A stretch of 64,000 nt of DNA. Origin: Cellvibrionaceae bacterium (GTDB lineage: Bacteria; Pseudomonadota; Gammaproteobacteria; Pseudomonadales; Cellvibrionaceae). Shown here one piece after another: positions 54,000 through 64,000 of the stretch; positions within the stretch are counted from its first letter, which is position 1, and every line of letters begins with the position of its first letter. Under the pieces are notes generated by a model. It was not told the DNA's origin, did no database searches, and saw only the letters and a list, made by a program, of their open reading frames with translations. The position numbers were made by a program, and so were the translations under genes. The stretch lies in the NCBI GenBank assembly GCA_021151615.1, contig JAGKXA010000001.1, positions 1 to 64,000 of the forward strand. Reading direction: 5' to 3'.

Positions 54000-55481
54000 C
54001 TATTTCACGGCGCAATAAGCTTTCATGAAATCTGCATGACGCGGCAATTTGTTGACAGCTGCTGCAATGTTCGATTTCATTGCCATAAGACCGGAAAATA
54101 TTTTCTCATCGCTGAATACATGGGGAAAGTGATGATAGCTTTGGGGTTCTATGCGTTGGCCTAACATCACTTGTAGCCAGGAAGTTATGCTAAAAACCTC
54201 ATCGACATCACGGTGCAACTGACCGGTTGCTCTAAAAAATTCAATTCTCTCTGAGAGAGAGTCAGGTATCGGCATATCACGGCAGTCTCGCCAATACGGA
54301 GTGTCATCGCGCTCGGTGGCTTTGTAGTGCAGGATAATAAAATCCCGAATATGTTCGTACTCAGTGCGAGACAAGTCATTGTAGCGACGCATTAACTGCT
54401 CGTTGCATCCTTCAAATGGAAATAGTTGTAACAGCCTGATGATGCCTATTTGAATCAGATGAATGCTGGTTGACTCCAGCGGTTCTACAAAACCGCCCGC
54501 CAAACCTATAGCAACACAATTTTTCACCCATGCTTGCTTGCGGCGTCCCGTGTGGAATTTAAGCAGGCGAAGCTCTGCTCGAATATCACCATCCAGATTT
54601 TCTAACAAGGTATTTCTTGCATCTTCATCGGAAATGTAAGCGCTGGAATAAACATGGCCTGTGCCTTGTCGATGCTGTAACGGAATCTTCCATTGCCAAC
54701 CGCTGCCATGTGCAATAGCACGGGTATAAGGTGGAATATCACCGGAAAACTCTGTCTGTAAGGCTACCGCACTGTCATTACGTAGCCACTGTCCCCATTT
54801 TTCATAACCGGCATTCAAGGTCTGTTCGATAAGTAGGCCACGGAACCCCGTACAATCAATAAATAAATCGCCTTCAATACGAGTACCAGAATCCAGTATC
54901 ACAGACTCAATAAAACCGGTATCCGGATGCTGAGTAACTTCAATAATTTTTCCTTCGATACGACGTACACCTTTTTCTTCGCTAAGCTTACGCAAAAAAG
55001 TTGCATAAAGACTTGCATCAAAATGATAGGCGTAGTTGAGCTTTGGATTTTCAGTGAGTGCAAATTTATGGGCCTTGGCCGCTTGTAACTCAAAACAGAT
55101 ATCGTCAAGGGCAATGTTGTAACCACGAGCTTTGGCGGCCATCCAGTAATGATAAAAATCCATAATCCAGGTGGGTTTTCCGAACGAACCAAACGGGTGG
55201 ATATATCGGTCGCCCTTGCGTGCCCAATTCTCAAAGGAAATACCCAGCTTGATACTTCCCAAGGTTGCACTTAAAAATTCCCGTTCATCAATGTCAAGAA
55301 TTTTGTGGAAAGAGCAGATAGTCGGGAAGGTCGCTTCGCCCACACCTACTGTGCCGATTTCAGTAGACTCGATCAATGTTATATCTAACAAGGTGCCGAG
55401 TTGATGTGATAAAGCAACTGCAGTACACCAGCCCGATGTACCTCCACCAGCAATCACTACTTTTTTTATTTTCTGTGACAT
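54000..55481 (-). CDS. Flavin-dependent tryptophan halogenase-family protein
   Basis: ATG 55481 with GAGGTAGGT upstream; the frame to 55538 adds residues before the FAD motif. The 493-residue enzyme has the FAD-binding GGGTSGW (residues 12-18), the catalytic Lys78 (GSIKLGISFENW, matching Lys79 of PrnA), the halogenase signature GWQWKIP (Trp262, Trp264) and the EPLESTSIHL segment around residues 333-342 that holds the second catalytic acid. It should halogenate an indole or tryptophan residue using FADH2, halide and oxygen. Such genes in marine bacteria sit next to hydroxylase and sulfotransferase genes, as here; the substrate could be a peptide. Confidence 0.9.
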   Translation of the reverse strand: MSQKIKKVVIAGGGTSGWCTAVALSHQLGTLLDITLIESTEIGTVGVGEATFPTICSFHKILDIDEREFLSATLGSIKLGISFENWARKGDRYIHPFGSFGKPTWIMDFYHYWMAAKARGYNIALDDICFELQAAKAHKFALTENPKLNYAYHFDASLYATFLRKLSEEKGVRRIEGKIIEVTQHPDTGFIESVILDSGTRIEGDLFIDCTGFRGLLIEQTLNAGYEKWGQWLRNDSAVALQTEFSGDIPPYTRAIAHGSGWQWKIPLQHRQGTGHVYSSAYISDEDARNTLLENLDGDIRAELRLLKFHTGRRKQAWVKNCVAIGLAGGFVEPLESTSIHLIQIGIIRLLQLFPFEGCNEQLMRRYNDLSRTEYEHIRDFIILHYKATERDDTPYWRDCRDMPIPDSLSERIEFFRATGQLHRDVDEVFSITSWLQVMLGQRIEPQSYHHFPHVFSDEKIFSGLMAMKSNIAAAVNKLPRHADFMKAYCAVK

Positions 55482-55682
55482 ACCTACCTCGGAAAATTTA
55501 TATAAAAATCGCGACAAAAATGCCAGGGCTACTGGCACAAGGAACGCGTTTTATCCGAAATAATTTGGTGGGACAATTGAAAGGTCATTAATTTTCACTA
55601 TGGCATTAGGTGTTAATGTGTGGCCCTAATAGGTTTGGGCCGGTAATATGTATCTGTTGAGTAATTGTTTGTGGACTTTCCT

Positions 55683-56573
55683 ATGTTGAGCGAGCTGCTC
55701 GCCATTCTTGCCCCTATTGTGATCTCGGTCGGCGCCGGTTTTATCTGGGGTAAAACTGGTACCGATTTTCCATCGGATTTTATTTCGCGCATTGTGATGA
55801 ACATTGGTACGCCCTGTTTGATCATCAGTGTGATGGCGAAAGTGGAAGTGCAACCGGATGTAATGGGGCAGGTGGCACTTGCTACAGCGATTATTATGAC
55901 CAGCATGGGGTTATTGGGTTGGGCATTATTACGCTGGATGAAACTGGAAGTTGCCACCTATTTGCCACCGCTGGTATTTCCCAATAACGGCAACATGGGT
56001 TTGCCTCTGTGCCTGTTTGCCTATGGGCAAACAGGCCTCGCGCTCGCACTGGGCTCCTTCATGGTGATGATGGTTGCCACATTTACGGTGGGCCTGTTAA
56101 TTGTAACTACCTGTGAAGGTGGAATTTTCAAGCGATTGCAATCCATCACCAGGCAACCCGTGATCTATTCAATGATTATTGCGGTGATCTTGCTGGTAAC
56201 GGATACCGCCTTGCCGCGCTGGATTGGTAACACGCTCGATTTACTCGGTGGTATTGCGATTCCGTTAATGACAATTGCATTGGGTGTTTCGCTTGCAACC
56301 CTAAAAATACATTTTTGGAAGCGCAGTTTATTTTTTAGCCTGATACGTGTCGGTGGTGGTTTGTTGCTGGGCTTTATTGTGTGCGAGCTGATGGGCTTAA
56401 AGGGTGTATCGCGTAATGTGGTGTTATTGCAATCGGCCATGCCTATTGCAGTATTCAACTATTTGCTGGCATTGCGTTATGATCGCAATCCGCAGGAAGT
56501 TGCAGCTATGGTATTAGTGTCTACACTGGTTGCATTTGTCGGCCTGCCATTTTTATTGATGGCGATTTTATAA
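55683..56573 (+). CDS. AEC-family (auxin efflux carrier-like) transporter
   Basis: ATG 55683 (MLSELLAILAPIVISVGAG) is preferred over the TTG at 55665. The 296-residue protein has about ten membrane helices, the family segment FPNNGNMGLPLCLFAYGQTG, and the late SAMPIAVFNYLLALRY. AEC transporters export organic anions such as malonate or malate; substrate unknown. It is divergent from the halogenase gene with a short shared region, and 50 bp before the hydroxylase gene, so it may be part of that operon. Confidence 0.87.
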   Translation: MLSELLAILAPIVISVGAGFIWGKTGTDFPSDFISRIVMNIGTPCLIISVMAKVEVQPDVMGQVALATAIIMTSMGLLGWALLRWMKLEVATYLPPLVFPNNGNMGLPLCLFAYGQTGLALALGSFMVMMVATFTVGLLIVTTCEGGIFKRLQSITRQPVIYSMIIAVILLVTDTALPRWIGNTLDLLGGIAIPLMTIALGVSLATLKIHFWKRSLFFSLIRVGGGLLLGFIVCELMGLKGVSRNVVLLQSAMPIAVFNYLLALRYDRNPQEVAAMVLVSTLVAFVGLPFLLMAIL

Positions 56574-56623
56574 TCACCCACTGGTAGCAGGGATTTCCAG
56601 TCAACTCAACAGTGAGCCTGTGA

Positions 56624-57301
56624 ATGGAAAATCCTGCGTCAGCGTTAATGAGTGATCCCGCCCTTGTCAGCGCGCCTGTTGGTGCAGTGAATACTTCTTC
56701 TGCAACGATCTCTTTTGCAAAGCTCGCCAGCGTCGCGTCGCTTGCGGCCCTGCAGGCGGAAGTTGAATCTTTGTTACTCGTTTCCGTTAAACAGAATTCC
56801 TGGGTCGATCACGTTAATAAAAACGATTATCGCGGTGGTTGGGATGTTTTGCCCTTGCGCTGCCAGCGCCAGCACCTGAATGCCCACCCGATATTGCAAG
56901 GCTTTGCCATTGCCGAAGGCGATGACTGGGAAAATTTACCAGTGATGGCACAGTGCCCGGAAATACAAAAACTATTTGCGCAATTGCATTGCCCCATTAA
57001 AGCAGCGCGGTTGATGCGGTTAAAAGCCGGTGCTGAAATTAAACCCCATCGCGATCATGAATTAAGTATCGAGTTTGGTGAAGCGCGTCTGCACCTGCCC
57101 ATCCATACCAGCGATGCAGTGAGTTTTTTCGTCGAGGGTAAAAAAATTCCCATGTACGCGGGTGAGCTTTGGTATTTCAATGCCGATCAGGTGCATGAAG
57201 TTTACAATCGTGGCAATGAGGATCGGATTAACCTGGTGATTGATTGCGAAGCGAATGAGTGGTTGTGTGCGCAAATCCAGCGGGCTGCTGTGCATGGTTA
57301 A
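56624..57301 (+). CDS. Aspartyl/asparaginyl beta-hydroxylase-family dioxygenase
   Basis: A 225-residue Fe(II)/2-oxoglutarate dioxygenase. The two His and one Asp ligands are visible: HRDH (His142, Asp144) and the late VHEVYN (His191), with NEDRINLVIDC providing the 2-oxoglutarate Arg201. GGWDVLPLRCQ and ARLHLPIHTSD match the family. It hydroxylates Asp or Asn residues in proteins or free amino acids. The next gene starts inside its last codons (ATG 57294), so translation is coupled to the sulfotransferase. Confidence 0.88.
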   Translation: MENPASALMSDPALVSAPVGAVNTSSATISFAKLASVASLAALQAEVESLLLVSVKQNSWVDHVNKNDYRGGWDVLPLRCQRQHLNAHPILQGFAIAEGDDWENLPVMAQCPEIQKLFAQLHCPIKAARLMRLKAGAEIKPHRDHELSIEFGEARLHLPIHTSDAVSFFVEGKKIPMYAGELWYFNADQVHEVYNRGNEDRINLVIDCEANEWLCAQIQRAAVHG

Positions 57302-58454
57302 TTATTTTTCACACTACTGTGCATTGCTCGGTTCACAAGATTCCCTTGGTTATTGCCAGCAAGCAGTTTCGCTCGGCGATTTGCTTGCTCGTATCAAACA
57401 ACTGTGGCATTGCGCGCAACTGGGTGATGATGAGTTATTGGGTGAGATTCATCGCCTTAATCAAGTTCCTGTCGATGATTCGGTAATTCTGGCGGGCAAC
57501 TGGTTGCCTTATCGCTATCAACCCAAGCAGCGCCTGGTGCATTGGTTGATACCCCATGGCCATGCAACTGAACCTTTTCAGGACGAATATATTTCCCGCT
57601 GTTGCCAAGAGTTGTTTAATCAAATTATCCAGCCGCGCACCTCACTGGAATCCGCACTGCGGCAAGCAAGCGCCGTAGCGGATGCGCAACCTGCTGGATT
57701 TATTTTTCATTTATCGCGCTGCGGTTCCACACTGATATCCGGGTGCTTGTCCGAACTGGATTCCACTTGTGTTTTTTCTGAATCACCTTTGCTCACAGAG
57801 TTATTATTGGATAACCAATTAACAACCGACGAACAAAGAGAATCCCTGCGCGCCTTTATCGATTTGCAAGCGGCGGCTTTTTCAGGGCGCCCGCAGATGA
57901 TTATTAAATGGAATGCCTGGGATATTTTTCAGTGGGAATTAATTCGCTCTTTGTACCCGCGAGTACCTGCCATTTTTCTGGTGCGCGATCCGGTGGAGAT
58001 TCTCGCTTCACACCAGCGCATTGCGGGGCGGCATATGGCGGGTGATCCGACACTAGGTGAATTGCATCCTGTGTTTAAAACACAGAGCCTGGTACTTGGC
58101 CTTCTGGATAGGCGGTTGGAAGTATTGCGTGCGTTGTTATTGGAAATGAGTAAAAAAACAGTAGATCCCCATAATCTAGTGGTCGATTATCAACAGATAA
58201 ATACCCAGTATTTAGCGAAAATTTTGACATTGTGTGGATGTGCGCCGGACAAACTTGGTTTTTTAAAAATACAAGAGCGCATGCGTTTCAATTCAAAAGC
58301 CCCGGGGCAAATATTTGTTGATGACAGCATAAAAAAACAGCATTGCTTTACTGTTGAAGAACAAGAGAGAATTAGGCTGCAATTAAAAAAGCCATATACT
58401 CAATTGTTAATGTTGGCGCTTAAATCCCTTGCGGCGGTTATAGATGATCACTGA
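57294..58454 (+). CDS. Sulfotransferase-family protein
   Basis: Start ATG 57294 overlaps the previous stop (57299-57301) by 8 nt. The 386-residue protein shows the PAPS-binding 5'-PSB loop FHLSRCGSTLISG (residues about 138-150) and the 3'-phosphate region IFLVRDPVEILASHQRIAGR. It would transfer sulfate from PAPS to an unknown acceptor. The product overlaps the next gene by 11 nt, suggesting one operon with coupled translation. Hydroxylase plus sulfotransferase suggests sequential modification of the same target. Confidence 0.87.
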   Translation: MVNYFSHYCALLGSQDSLGYCQQAVSLGDLLARIKQLWHCAQLGDDELLGEIHRLNQVPVDDSVILAGNWLPYRYQPKQRLVHWLIPHGHATEPFQDEYISRCCQELFNQIIQPRTSLESALRQASAVADAQPAGFIFHLSRCGSTLISGCLSELDSTCVFSESPLLTELLLDNQLTTDEQRESLRAFIDLQAAAFSGRPQMIIKWNAWDIFQWELIRSLYPRVPAIFLVRDPVEILASHQRIAGRHMAGDPTLGELHPVFKTQSLVLGLLDRRLEVLRALLLEMSKKTVDPHNLVVDYQQINTQYLAKILTLCGCAPDKLGFLKIQERMRFNSKAPGQIFVDDSIKKQHCFTVEEQERIRLQLKKPYTQLLMLALKSLAAVIDDH

Positions 58455-58929
58455 TGTTTCTTTGCCTTTTGGGTTGATACTACGTGTAATGCAGCCACAA
58501 GATAGTGAATTCACTGAAGCATTGTTTGCATCCACGCGCGACTATCTTTACCGTATGCCTGTTCCAAAATCGCAGGTTGATTTTCTCATCAAGCAGCAAT
58601 TCCAACTGCAGCATGCTTCTTACGCATCTTCATTTCCTCGGGCAGAAACTTTCATCATCGAGCTTTATGGTAAGTCGATAGGCAAGATTATTATAAATTG
58701 CACTGCTGCAAGCCTTCATATTATTGACATGGCTCTGATAAACGATGAACGAAGTAAAGGGTTTGGTTCCGCCATATTGCGCGCGCTTAAAAAAATATCA
58801 GAACAACACTTGCTTCCACTGCGTCTTGCGGTTGATCAGCAAAATATTCGCGCAAAAAAGTTGTACATAGCGCTTGGATTTGTGGTAAGTGAGTCGTCAG
58901 CAACACACGATACATTGTTGTGGTATTAG
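58444..58929 (+). CDS. GNAT-family N-acetyltransferase
   Basis: A 161-residue protein whose ATG overlaps the preceding gene. GNAT motif A is ALINDERSKGFGSAILRALKKI (RxxGFG), followed by the motif-B-like RLAVDQQNIRAKKLYIALGFV. It probably N-acetylates a small amine, or a protein side chain as part of the same modification operon. The substrate is unknown. Confidence 0.87.
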   Translation: MITDVSLPFGLILRVMQPQDSEFTEALFASTRDYLYRMPVPKSQVDFLIKQQFQLQHASYASSFPRAETFIIELYGKSIGKIIINCTAASLHIIDMALINDERSKGFGSAILRALKKISEQHLLPLRLAVDQQNIRAKKLYIALGFVVSESSATHDTLLWY

Positions 58930-59215
58930 AAATTTTATTTTTGTCGTCGGCATGTTATGGGGCGTAATTGGATCTTATCGGGTGACTTCGTAAACTAATT
59001 ATGGAGGCGTTCTGCCGATAAAATGGGTATAAAAATTATCCGATTGGTGTTTTACGGAATATTGCCTAGAGTTGGGTAGTGTCTTTTGTGGGAAAGCATG
59101 ATTTTCAATGGGGGTTATGCTGTTTTTGATGGGATTGAGGCGGTTGCTCGAACTTGTTGAAACCTAGGGATCATTTGTGTACTTCAATTAATCTTAAAAT
59201 CAAGTTAAGGAGAAA
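58930..59215. other. Intergenic region before the tail-collar gene
   Basis: About 285 bp without a gene, AT-rich. A promoter is likely because the tail-collar gene is separate from the overlapping genes upstream. An AAGGAG ribosome binding site sits at 59207-59212, directly before the ATG. Confidence 0.4.
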
Positions 59216-59854
59216 ATGATGTCTGATCCATTTATTGGCGAAATTCGCATGTTTGCCGGTACTTTTGCTCCACGTGGCTGGGCGTTTTGTAATGGGCAGT
59301 TGTTGGCAATTTCCACCAACAGTGCGCTTTTCTCTATCCTCGGTACAACTTATGGCGGCAACGGCACCACAACCTTCGGTTTGCCTAACCTGCAAAGCCG
59401 TACCCCTGTGGGTACAGGGACTGGGGCAGGGTTAAGTAATGTCGTTCTTGGGCAAGCTGCCGGTGTTGAAAACGTTAACCTCACTACCAATCAGCTACCT
59501 ATTCACGCACCAACTGCTACTTTCACTGGAAATGCAACTAGTGTGGCAGCCACGGTTGATGTTGCCACCACCACTGCGGCGGCAATGGTACCACCGGCTA
59601 CCGGCGCTACTACCTATCTCTCGGCAACTACCGCTAAGGCGGGTGTAGCTAACGTGACTTTTAATGGTTTATTTACAGGTACAGCTCCTGATTCTACCAA
59701 GGCCAGCCTTGGCGGCGTGCAGGCTAGTGTGACACCTACAGGCACAGTAACCGTTAGTCCGGTCGGCGGCGGGCAGCCTGTAGGTATTCGCAATCCTTAC
59801 TTGGGTATGAATTTTATTATCGCGCTTGAAGGTATATATCCATCGCGTAATTAA
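59216..59854 (+). CDS. Phage tail collar domain protein, MdpB-like (microcystin-dependent protein family)
   Basis: A 212-residue protein with the tail-collar opening [47 protein letters not shown] and [13 protein letters not shown], characteristic of MdpB-type proteins, followed by a Thr/Ala-rich variable part and the conserved C-terminal [20 protein letters not shown]. No phage genes are near, so it is a chromosomal member; bacterial homologues are abundant surface or secreted proteins of unknown role. No signal peptide is visible, so the export route is unclear. It precedes the giant repeat protein gene. Confidence 0.88.
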   Translation: MMSDPFIGEIRMFAGTFAPRGWAFCNGQLLAISTNSALFSILGTTYGGNGTTTFGLPNLQSRTPVGTGTGAGLSNVVLGQAAGVENVNLTTNQLPIHAPTATFTGNATSVAATVDVATTTAAAMVPPATGATTYLSATTAKAGVANVTFNGLFTGTAPDSTKASLGGVQASVTPTGTVTVSPVGGGQPVGIRNPYLGMNFIIALEGIYPSRN

Positions 59855-59894
59855 TTGTGTAATCCCGATTGGTTTTAGTAGTAGGAAGTTAAGG

Positions 59895-59915
59895 CAAGTA
59901 CAGGGAGTGTACTTG
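59895..59915. other. Small inverted repeat between tail-collar and giant repeat genes
   Basis: CAAGTACA-GGGAG-TGTACTTG, an 8-bp perfect stem 40 bp after the tail-collar stop. No T tract follows, so a regulator-binding or transcript-processing site is at least as likely as a terminator. Confidence 0.4.
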
Positions 59916-59999
59916 TTGTTCGGATCGAAAGTCAGGCACAAGCCTAAAGTCAGTATCTTCGGTTTTCCAGAAATAACCTTGTTAAAAAGAGGCGTCACT

Positions 60000-62900
60000 A
60001 TGTTTTGGGCTAATGCTGTTCAGCAAATTTTTGCTAGCAAGATAAATAGGATCAAGGTCGCTTTATGGAGGCTACTGCTCGTCTCGCTAGTGCTGGCAAC
60101 GACCCAAAATGCGATGGCATTTTCCGGTACCTTGAATTTTTCAGGCAGTGATACAGCGCTCGGAACCACAGTGAATGATGGTGAGGCTAATTCAACGGAT
60201 ATTGGTGGCGTTGTAATAGAAATTTATACCGCCAATACCGGGACTAATACCAATCAGGGGGCTGTGTGGAGGTATCTTGCCGACTTTGCCGCAAATGGTG
60301 CAGATGATTTCGATGATGGTATCGCCGATGATTCTGGTGATGGAGGTCCCTCGATTGTTATTAGGACTCAAGGCGGCGAAGAGTTCTCGTTTTCCGGTAT
60401 AGAAGTTCTCAATTATCTCGGTGCGCATACCTCGTTAAAGTTTGAAGGATTTAGGGATGGAGTATCGACAGGCAGTGTGACACTCGGTCTGGATCTTGGG
60501 GACTTTCACGATACATTTACTCAGGGAAATGGGCTTACTGCTGCCAAGTTTCAGTATGTTGATGAAGTAAGAATTACCGAGCCGGGAAATGCTGACGTCT
60601 ACGTCGCTATAGATAACATTGTGTTTGCCAATGGAGTAAATCCAGATGTTACCCCTCCCACGGTCACCAGCGTAAGCGTTCCCTCGAACGCAACTTATAT
60701 CACTGGGCAATCACTGAGTTTCACCGTTAACACCAGCGAAAATGTAATCGTGAATACCGGCGGTGGTACCCCCCGAATCGCATTGACCATCGGTGCCACC
60801 ACCAAATATGCAACTTACTCGTCGGGCACTGGAACCTCTGCGCTTGTCTTTAGCTACACCGTTGAGAGTGGTTTGGTTGATTCTGACGGTATTACCCTGG
60901 GCGCGCTTTCCGCAAATGGCGGAACCTTGAAGGATGCGGCCAACAATGACATGACTCTGACTTTGAATTCTGTTGGCTCCACAACCAGTGTTCTCGTCGA
61001 TAGTACCGCACCAACCGTATCTTCGGTGACTGCCAGCACAGCGAATGGCACTTATAAACTGGGCGATAGCATCAGCATCCAGGTTAACTTCAGTGAAGTG
61101 GTGAATGTCACTGGCACTCCGCAATTGACGCTTGAGACTGGCACAACAGATCGTACGATTAACTATTCCAGTGGCAGTGGTACCAGCACTCTGACCTTCA
61201 GTTACACCATTCAGTCCGGCGATAACTCCAGTGATCTGGATTATGTCGCGACTAACTCTTTATCCCTGAATGGCGGCACCATCCGCGATGCGGCTACTAA
61301 CAATGCGACCCTTACTCTGGCGTCACCCGGTGCTGCCAACTCGCTGGGTAATAACAAAGCGCTGGTAGTTGATGGTGTGGTGCCTACGGTGACTGGTACT
61401 GCCCCTGTGGGTGGTGCGGTGTCAACTGACGTCAGTGTTGATTTCACTGTGAATTTCAGCGAATCCGTCAGCAATATTTCTACCGATGACTTTGCCCTGG
61501 GCACTACGGGTGGCGCGACCGGCACTATCGCCAGTGTATCTGCCAGCTCGGGTTCCAGCGTGACTGTGACGGTGAGCGGGATCACCGGTAACGGTACTAT
61601 CAAGGTTAACCTGAATGCATCGACCAACATTAGCGATGCGGCTGGTAACTCAGGCCCAGCGGCTTACACCAGTGGTACTACCCACACGGTGGCTATTCCT
61701 ACGGCGCCGGATGCCCCCACCATAGGCACTGCCACTGCTGGTGATGGGCAGGTAGATGTTACCTTTACTGCCCCTGGCAATAACGGCGGTTCGGCGATCA
61801 CCACTTACACCGCGACCGCCAACCCCGGCGGCGCTACTGGCAACTGTGCTGGCCCGGCGGCTTGTACGATTACGGTAGGTTCATTGACTAACGGTACTGC
61901 TTACACCTTTACCGTCACCGCCACCAATGCGATTGGCACCAGTACGGCATCGGGCGCCTCCAACTCGGCAACGCCCAAAGCTAACCAAACAATTACGTTT
62001 GCGAATCCGGGGGCACAAAACTTTGGCTCAACGCCCACGCTGAGCGCGACCGCAACTTCCAGCTTAACCGTTAGCTTTACCTCGTCCACAACCGGTGTTT
62101 GTACTATCACCTCTGGTGGTGCCCTGACCTTTGTGACCGCAGGTACCTGTACCATTGACGCGGATCAGGCGGGCAACGCCAGTACCAACGCTGCACCCAC
62201 TGTGTCGCGCAGCTTTACTGTCAATGCGGTAGTGCCGGGTGCACCTACCATTGGCACTGCTACGGCGGGCGATACCCAGGCATCTGTGACCTTTACCGCC
62301 CCGGCCAGTACCGGTGGTGCTGCTATCACCGGTTATACCGTGACCTCTAACCCTGGTGGTTTCACCGGAACAGGTGCAGGGTCACCGATTACCGTGACGG
62401 GTTTGACCAATGGTGTTTCATACACTTTCACCGTGACTGCCACCAACTCGGCGGGTACAGGTGCGGCTTCTACGGCATCTAACTCGGTCACTCCTGCATC
62501 ACCGCAAACCATTACCTTCGCTAACCCTGGCGCGCAGACTTACGGTACTTCGCCGACACTGACGGCAAGTTCGTCGGCAGGTGGTGGTTATGTCGTGACC
62601 TTTACCTCTTCCACTACCGGTGTTTGTACGATTACCAGTGGTGGTGTGTTGACCTTTGTAACGGCAGGTACCTGTACGATCAATGCGGATCAGGCAGGCG
62701 ATTCATCTTACTTGCCGGCAGCCCAGGTGAGCCGTTCGTTCACTGTTAATCCTGCAGTGCCTGGTGCGCCAACCATAGGGACTGCTGTTGCTGGTGATAC
62801 CCAGGCGAGCGTGGCCTTTACCGCACCAGTCAATACAGGTGGTACGACAATCACGGGTTATACCGTGACTGTCAGCCCGCCGCATGTTGCTCCGGTAAAC

Positions 62901-64000
62901 GGTGCATCATCACCCATAGTGGTAAACGGTTTGACCAACGGACAGGCCTATACCTTTACCGTCACCGCCGATAACGTGGCGGGCACTGGCCCTGCATCAG
63001 GCGCTTCCAACTCGATAACACCTGCTGCAACCCAAACCATTACCTTTAACAATCCGGGTGCGCAGAACTTTGGTACCAGTCCAAATTTGGGTACCGGTGC
63101 GTCTGCTGTTCCGTCCGGTTTACCGCTGACATTTACATCCTCTACTACCGCTGTTTGCACAGTGACAACCTCCGGTGTAGTCACCTTTGTAACGGCGGGT
63201 ACCTGTACGATTAATGCGGATCAGGCAGGCAATGGCAGTTATTTGGCTGCACCTCAGGTAACCCGTAGCTTTACGGTGAATGCCGTGGTTCCCGGTGCGC
63301 CAACGATTGGTACAGCGTCAGCGGGCAATACCCAGGCGACAGTTGTATTTACTGCACCTGCCTCCAACGGCGGATCGGCGATCACCGGTTACACAGTCAC
63401 TGCCAACCCCGGTGCAATTACTCGTTCGGCCACTGGTTCGCCTTATACCTTTACCGGGCTGACCAATGGCACCAGCTATACCTTTACGGTTACCGCAACC
63501 AACAGTGTTGGTAGTGGCGCTGCATCGGCAGCGTCGAACGCTGTCACTCCAACCTTGCCGCCCAACTCTGCACCGGTTATTGCGCAGGGCGGTTCGGTGA
63601 GCGTGACCATGAGCGAAGAGGGAACACCAACGCCCTTCAGCCTGAGCTTGAGCGCGACTGATGCCGATAGCGATCCATTAACCTGGAGTGTCAGCAGTGT
63701 TGCCCAGCACGGTAGCGCGAGTGTTTCCGGTGGCAGCGTAAGCTATGTGCCAACGGCAAATTACCATGGCAGCGACAGCTTTGTGGTACAGGTGAGTGAT
63801 GGCAGTGCAACGGCAAGTACAACCGTTAACGTCACGGTTACCGCGGTGAACGATTTACCGGTGATTTTCGGTGTTCCTACCACCAGCCTGGATCAAGACA
63901 CAGCCTACAGTTTCACACCGATAGCGAGAGATCTGGATACTGGTGATGTGTTGACCTTTAGCATCAGCAATAAGCCCACCTGGGCCAGCTTCAACACCGC
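60000..64000 (+). CDS. Giant Ig-like/FN3 repeat surface protein (partial, runs off the window)
   Basis: ATG 60000 follows AAGAGGCG. The frame stays open to the last base, giving more than 1,330 residues with no stop. A long N-terminal signal ([16 protein letters not shown]) is followed by a beta-rich first domain, two Ig-like big domains ([31 protein letters not shown]), another Ig-like domain ([13 protein letters not shown]), then alternating FN3 modules and MBG-like modules, and at the end a cadherin-like/VCBS module ([13 protein letters not shown]). Such architecture is typical of adhesins and biofilm matrix proteins; it may be secreted by type I, whose signal would be beyond the window. 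It follows the tail-collar gene by 145 bp. Confidence 0.88.
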   Translation, partial: MFWANAVQQIFASKINRIKVALWRLLLVSLVLATTQNAMAFSGTLNFSGSDTALGTTVNDGEANSTDIGGVVIEIYTANTGTNTNQGAVWRYLADFAANGADDFDDGIADDSGDGGPSIVIRTQGGEEFSFSGIEVLNYLGAHTSLKFEGFRDGVSTGSVTLGLDLGDFHDTFTQGNGLTAAKFQYVDEVRITEPGNADVYVAIDNIVFANGVNPDVTPPTVTSVSVPSNATYITGQSLSFTVNTSENVIVNTGGGTPRIALTIGATTKYATYSSGTGTSALVFSYTVESGLVDSDGITLGALSANGGTLKDAANNDMTLTLNSVGSTTSVLVDSTAPTVSSVTASTANGTYKLGDSISIQVNFSEVVNVTGTPQLTLETGTTDRTINYSSGSGTSTLTFSYTIQSGDNSSDLDYVATNSLSLNGGTIRDAATNNATLTLASPGAANSLGNNKALVVDGVVPTVTGTAPVGGAVSTDVSVDFTVNFSESVSNISTDDFALGTTGGATGTIASVSASSGSSVTVTVSGITGNGTIKVNLNASTNISDAAGNSGPAAYTSGTTHTVAIPTAPDAPTIGTATAGDGQVDVTFTAPGNNGGSAITTYTATANPGGATGNCAGPAACTITVGSLTNGTAYTFTVTATNAIGTSTASGASNSATPKANQTITFANPGAQNFGSTPTLSATATSSLTVSFTSSTTGVCTITSGGALTFVTAGTCTIDADQAGNASTNAAPTVSRSFTVNAVVPGAPTIGTATAGDTQASVTFTAPASTGGAAITGYTVTSNPGGFTGTGAGSPITVTGLTNGVSYTFTVTATNSAGTGAASTASNSVTPASPQTITFANPGAQTYGTSPTLTASSSAGGGYVVTFTSSTTGVCTITSGGVLTFVTAGTCTINADQAGDSSYLPAAQVSRSFTVNPAVPGAPTIGTAVAGDTQASVAFTAPVNTGGTTITGYTVTVSPPHVAPVNGASSPIVVNGLTNGQAYTFTVTADNVAGTGPASGASNSITPAATQTITFNNPGAQNFGTSPNLGTGASAVPSGLPLTFTSSTTAVCTVTTSGVVTFVTAGTCTINADQAGNGSYLAAPQVTRSFTVNAVVPGAPTIGTASAGNTQATVVFTAPASNGGSAITGYTVTANPGAITRSATGSPYTFTGLTNGTSYTFTVTATNSVGSGAASAASNAVTPTLPPNSAPVIAQGGSVSVTMSEEGTPTPFSLSLSATDADSDPLTWSVSSVAQHGSASVSGGSVSYVPTANYHGSDSFVVQVSDGSATASTTVNVTVTAVNDLPVIFGVPTTSLDQDTAYSFTPIARDLDTGDVLTFSISNKPTWASFNT
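61687..63555 (+). repeat. Tandem coding repeats of about 525-531 bp (FN3 plus MBG-like unit)
   Basis: Units begin near 61700, 62230, 62755 and 63285 (each with GCACC-TTGGCACTGC-like text). A unit encodes one FN3 module (start APxAPTIGTA, end TATNxxGT) plus one MBG-like module (start [11 protein letters not shown], later [10 protein letters not shown]). Near-identical nucleotide blocks such as TTTGTAACGGCAGGTACCTG recur at 62655 and 63187, indicating recent duplication or gene conversion; the last unit lacks the MBG module. Confidence 0.8.

Noticed and set aside
59216..59854. Prophage origin of the tail-collar gene
   Set aside because: No other phage structural, integrase or lysis gene is nearby, and MdpB-like collar proteins are common chromosomal genes.
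60435..63184. Several minus-strand frames of 80-140 residues opposite the giant repeat gene
   Set aside because: They are repeated antisense shadows created by the Thr/Val-rich repeats and have no starts of their own.

Overview
The window looks like a chromosomal segment of a polysaccharide-degrading gammaproteobacterium, most likely Cellvibrio or a close relative in the Cellvibrionaceae. This is inferred from gene content: a CE2 acetyl esterase, a GH5 glucanase with CBM6, a CBM6-GH16 laminarinase, an AGE-family protein, Pseudomonas-type class Ia nrdAB, yggL and yceH. GC is moderate, with a few clearly AT-rich islands. I saw no rRNA, tRNA, prophage or CRISPR array. Family names come from recognised motifs and were not checked against any database.

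Layout. 1-4.7 kb: carbohydrate-active genes in partial decay (intact CE2 esterase, 5'-truncated AraC regulator, GH5-CBM6 gene with a one-base frameshift, orphan CBM32/discoidin fragment). 4.9-10.5 kb: BACON-like lipoprotein, small SRPBCC and VOC proteins, a hypothetical protein and a secreted laminarinase. 10.5-18.4 kb: mostly minus-strand housekeeping and signalling genes (chemoreceptor, DCC thiol protein, YggL, YceH, shikimate-kinase-like protein, CxxCH-containing secreted protein). 19.0-22.3 kb: a large membrane protein combining a YCF48/BNR-like periplasmic sensor with a KAP P-loop NTPase. 22.4-35.1 kb: metabolic and envelope genes (FMN reductase, exported RidA, glycosyltransferase-like protein, MASE1-GGDEF diguanylate cyclase, LpxL acyltransferase, MoeA, YpfJ, GNAT, small membrane proteins, methyltransferase, PEP-CTERM protein).

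35.2-38.9 kb is an accessory island: an MntA-type nucleotidyltransferase antitoxin joined to an EYDFSKGKRG motif, a truncated hepT, a RAYT transposase with three REPIN repeat doublets, two tiny membrane proteins and an AT-rich HEPN-domain gene, a candidate RNase or abortive-infection gene. 38.9-43.3 kb holds nrdAB, with an NrdR-like palindrome and a DnaA-box match upstream and a REPIN between the two genes. 44-48.3 kb: a parDE toxin-antitoxin pair, an exported AGE-family protein that seems to lack conserved histidines, and a Tat-exported PhoX phosphatase. 48.5-53.9 kb: HDOD protein, a LodA/LodB-like quinoprotein oxidase pair and a DUF72 protein.

54-64 kb contains a set of protein- or metabolite-modifying genes: tryptophan halogenase on the minus strand, then on the plus strand an AEC transporter, Asp/Asn beta-hydroxylase, sulfotransferase, GNAT, tail-collar (MdpB-like) protein and a giant Ig/FN3 repeat surface protein running off the window end. 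The hydroxylase, sulfotransferase and GNAT genes overlap and are probably translated together. The best leads for an undescribed system are this modification/tail-collar/giant-repeat cluster, the YCF48-KAP fusion, and the REPIN/HEPN/MntA island.
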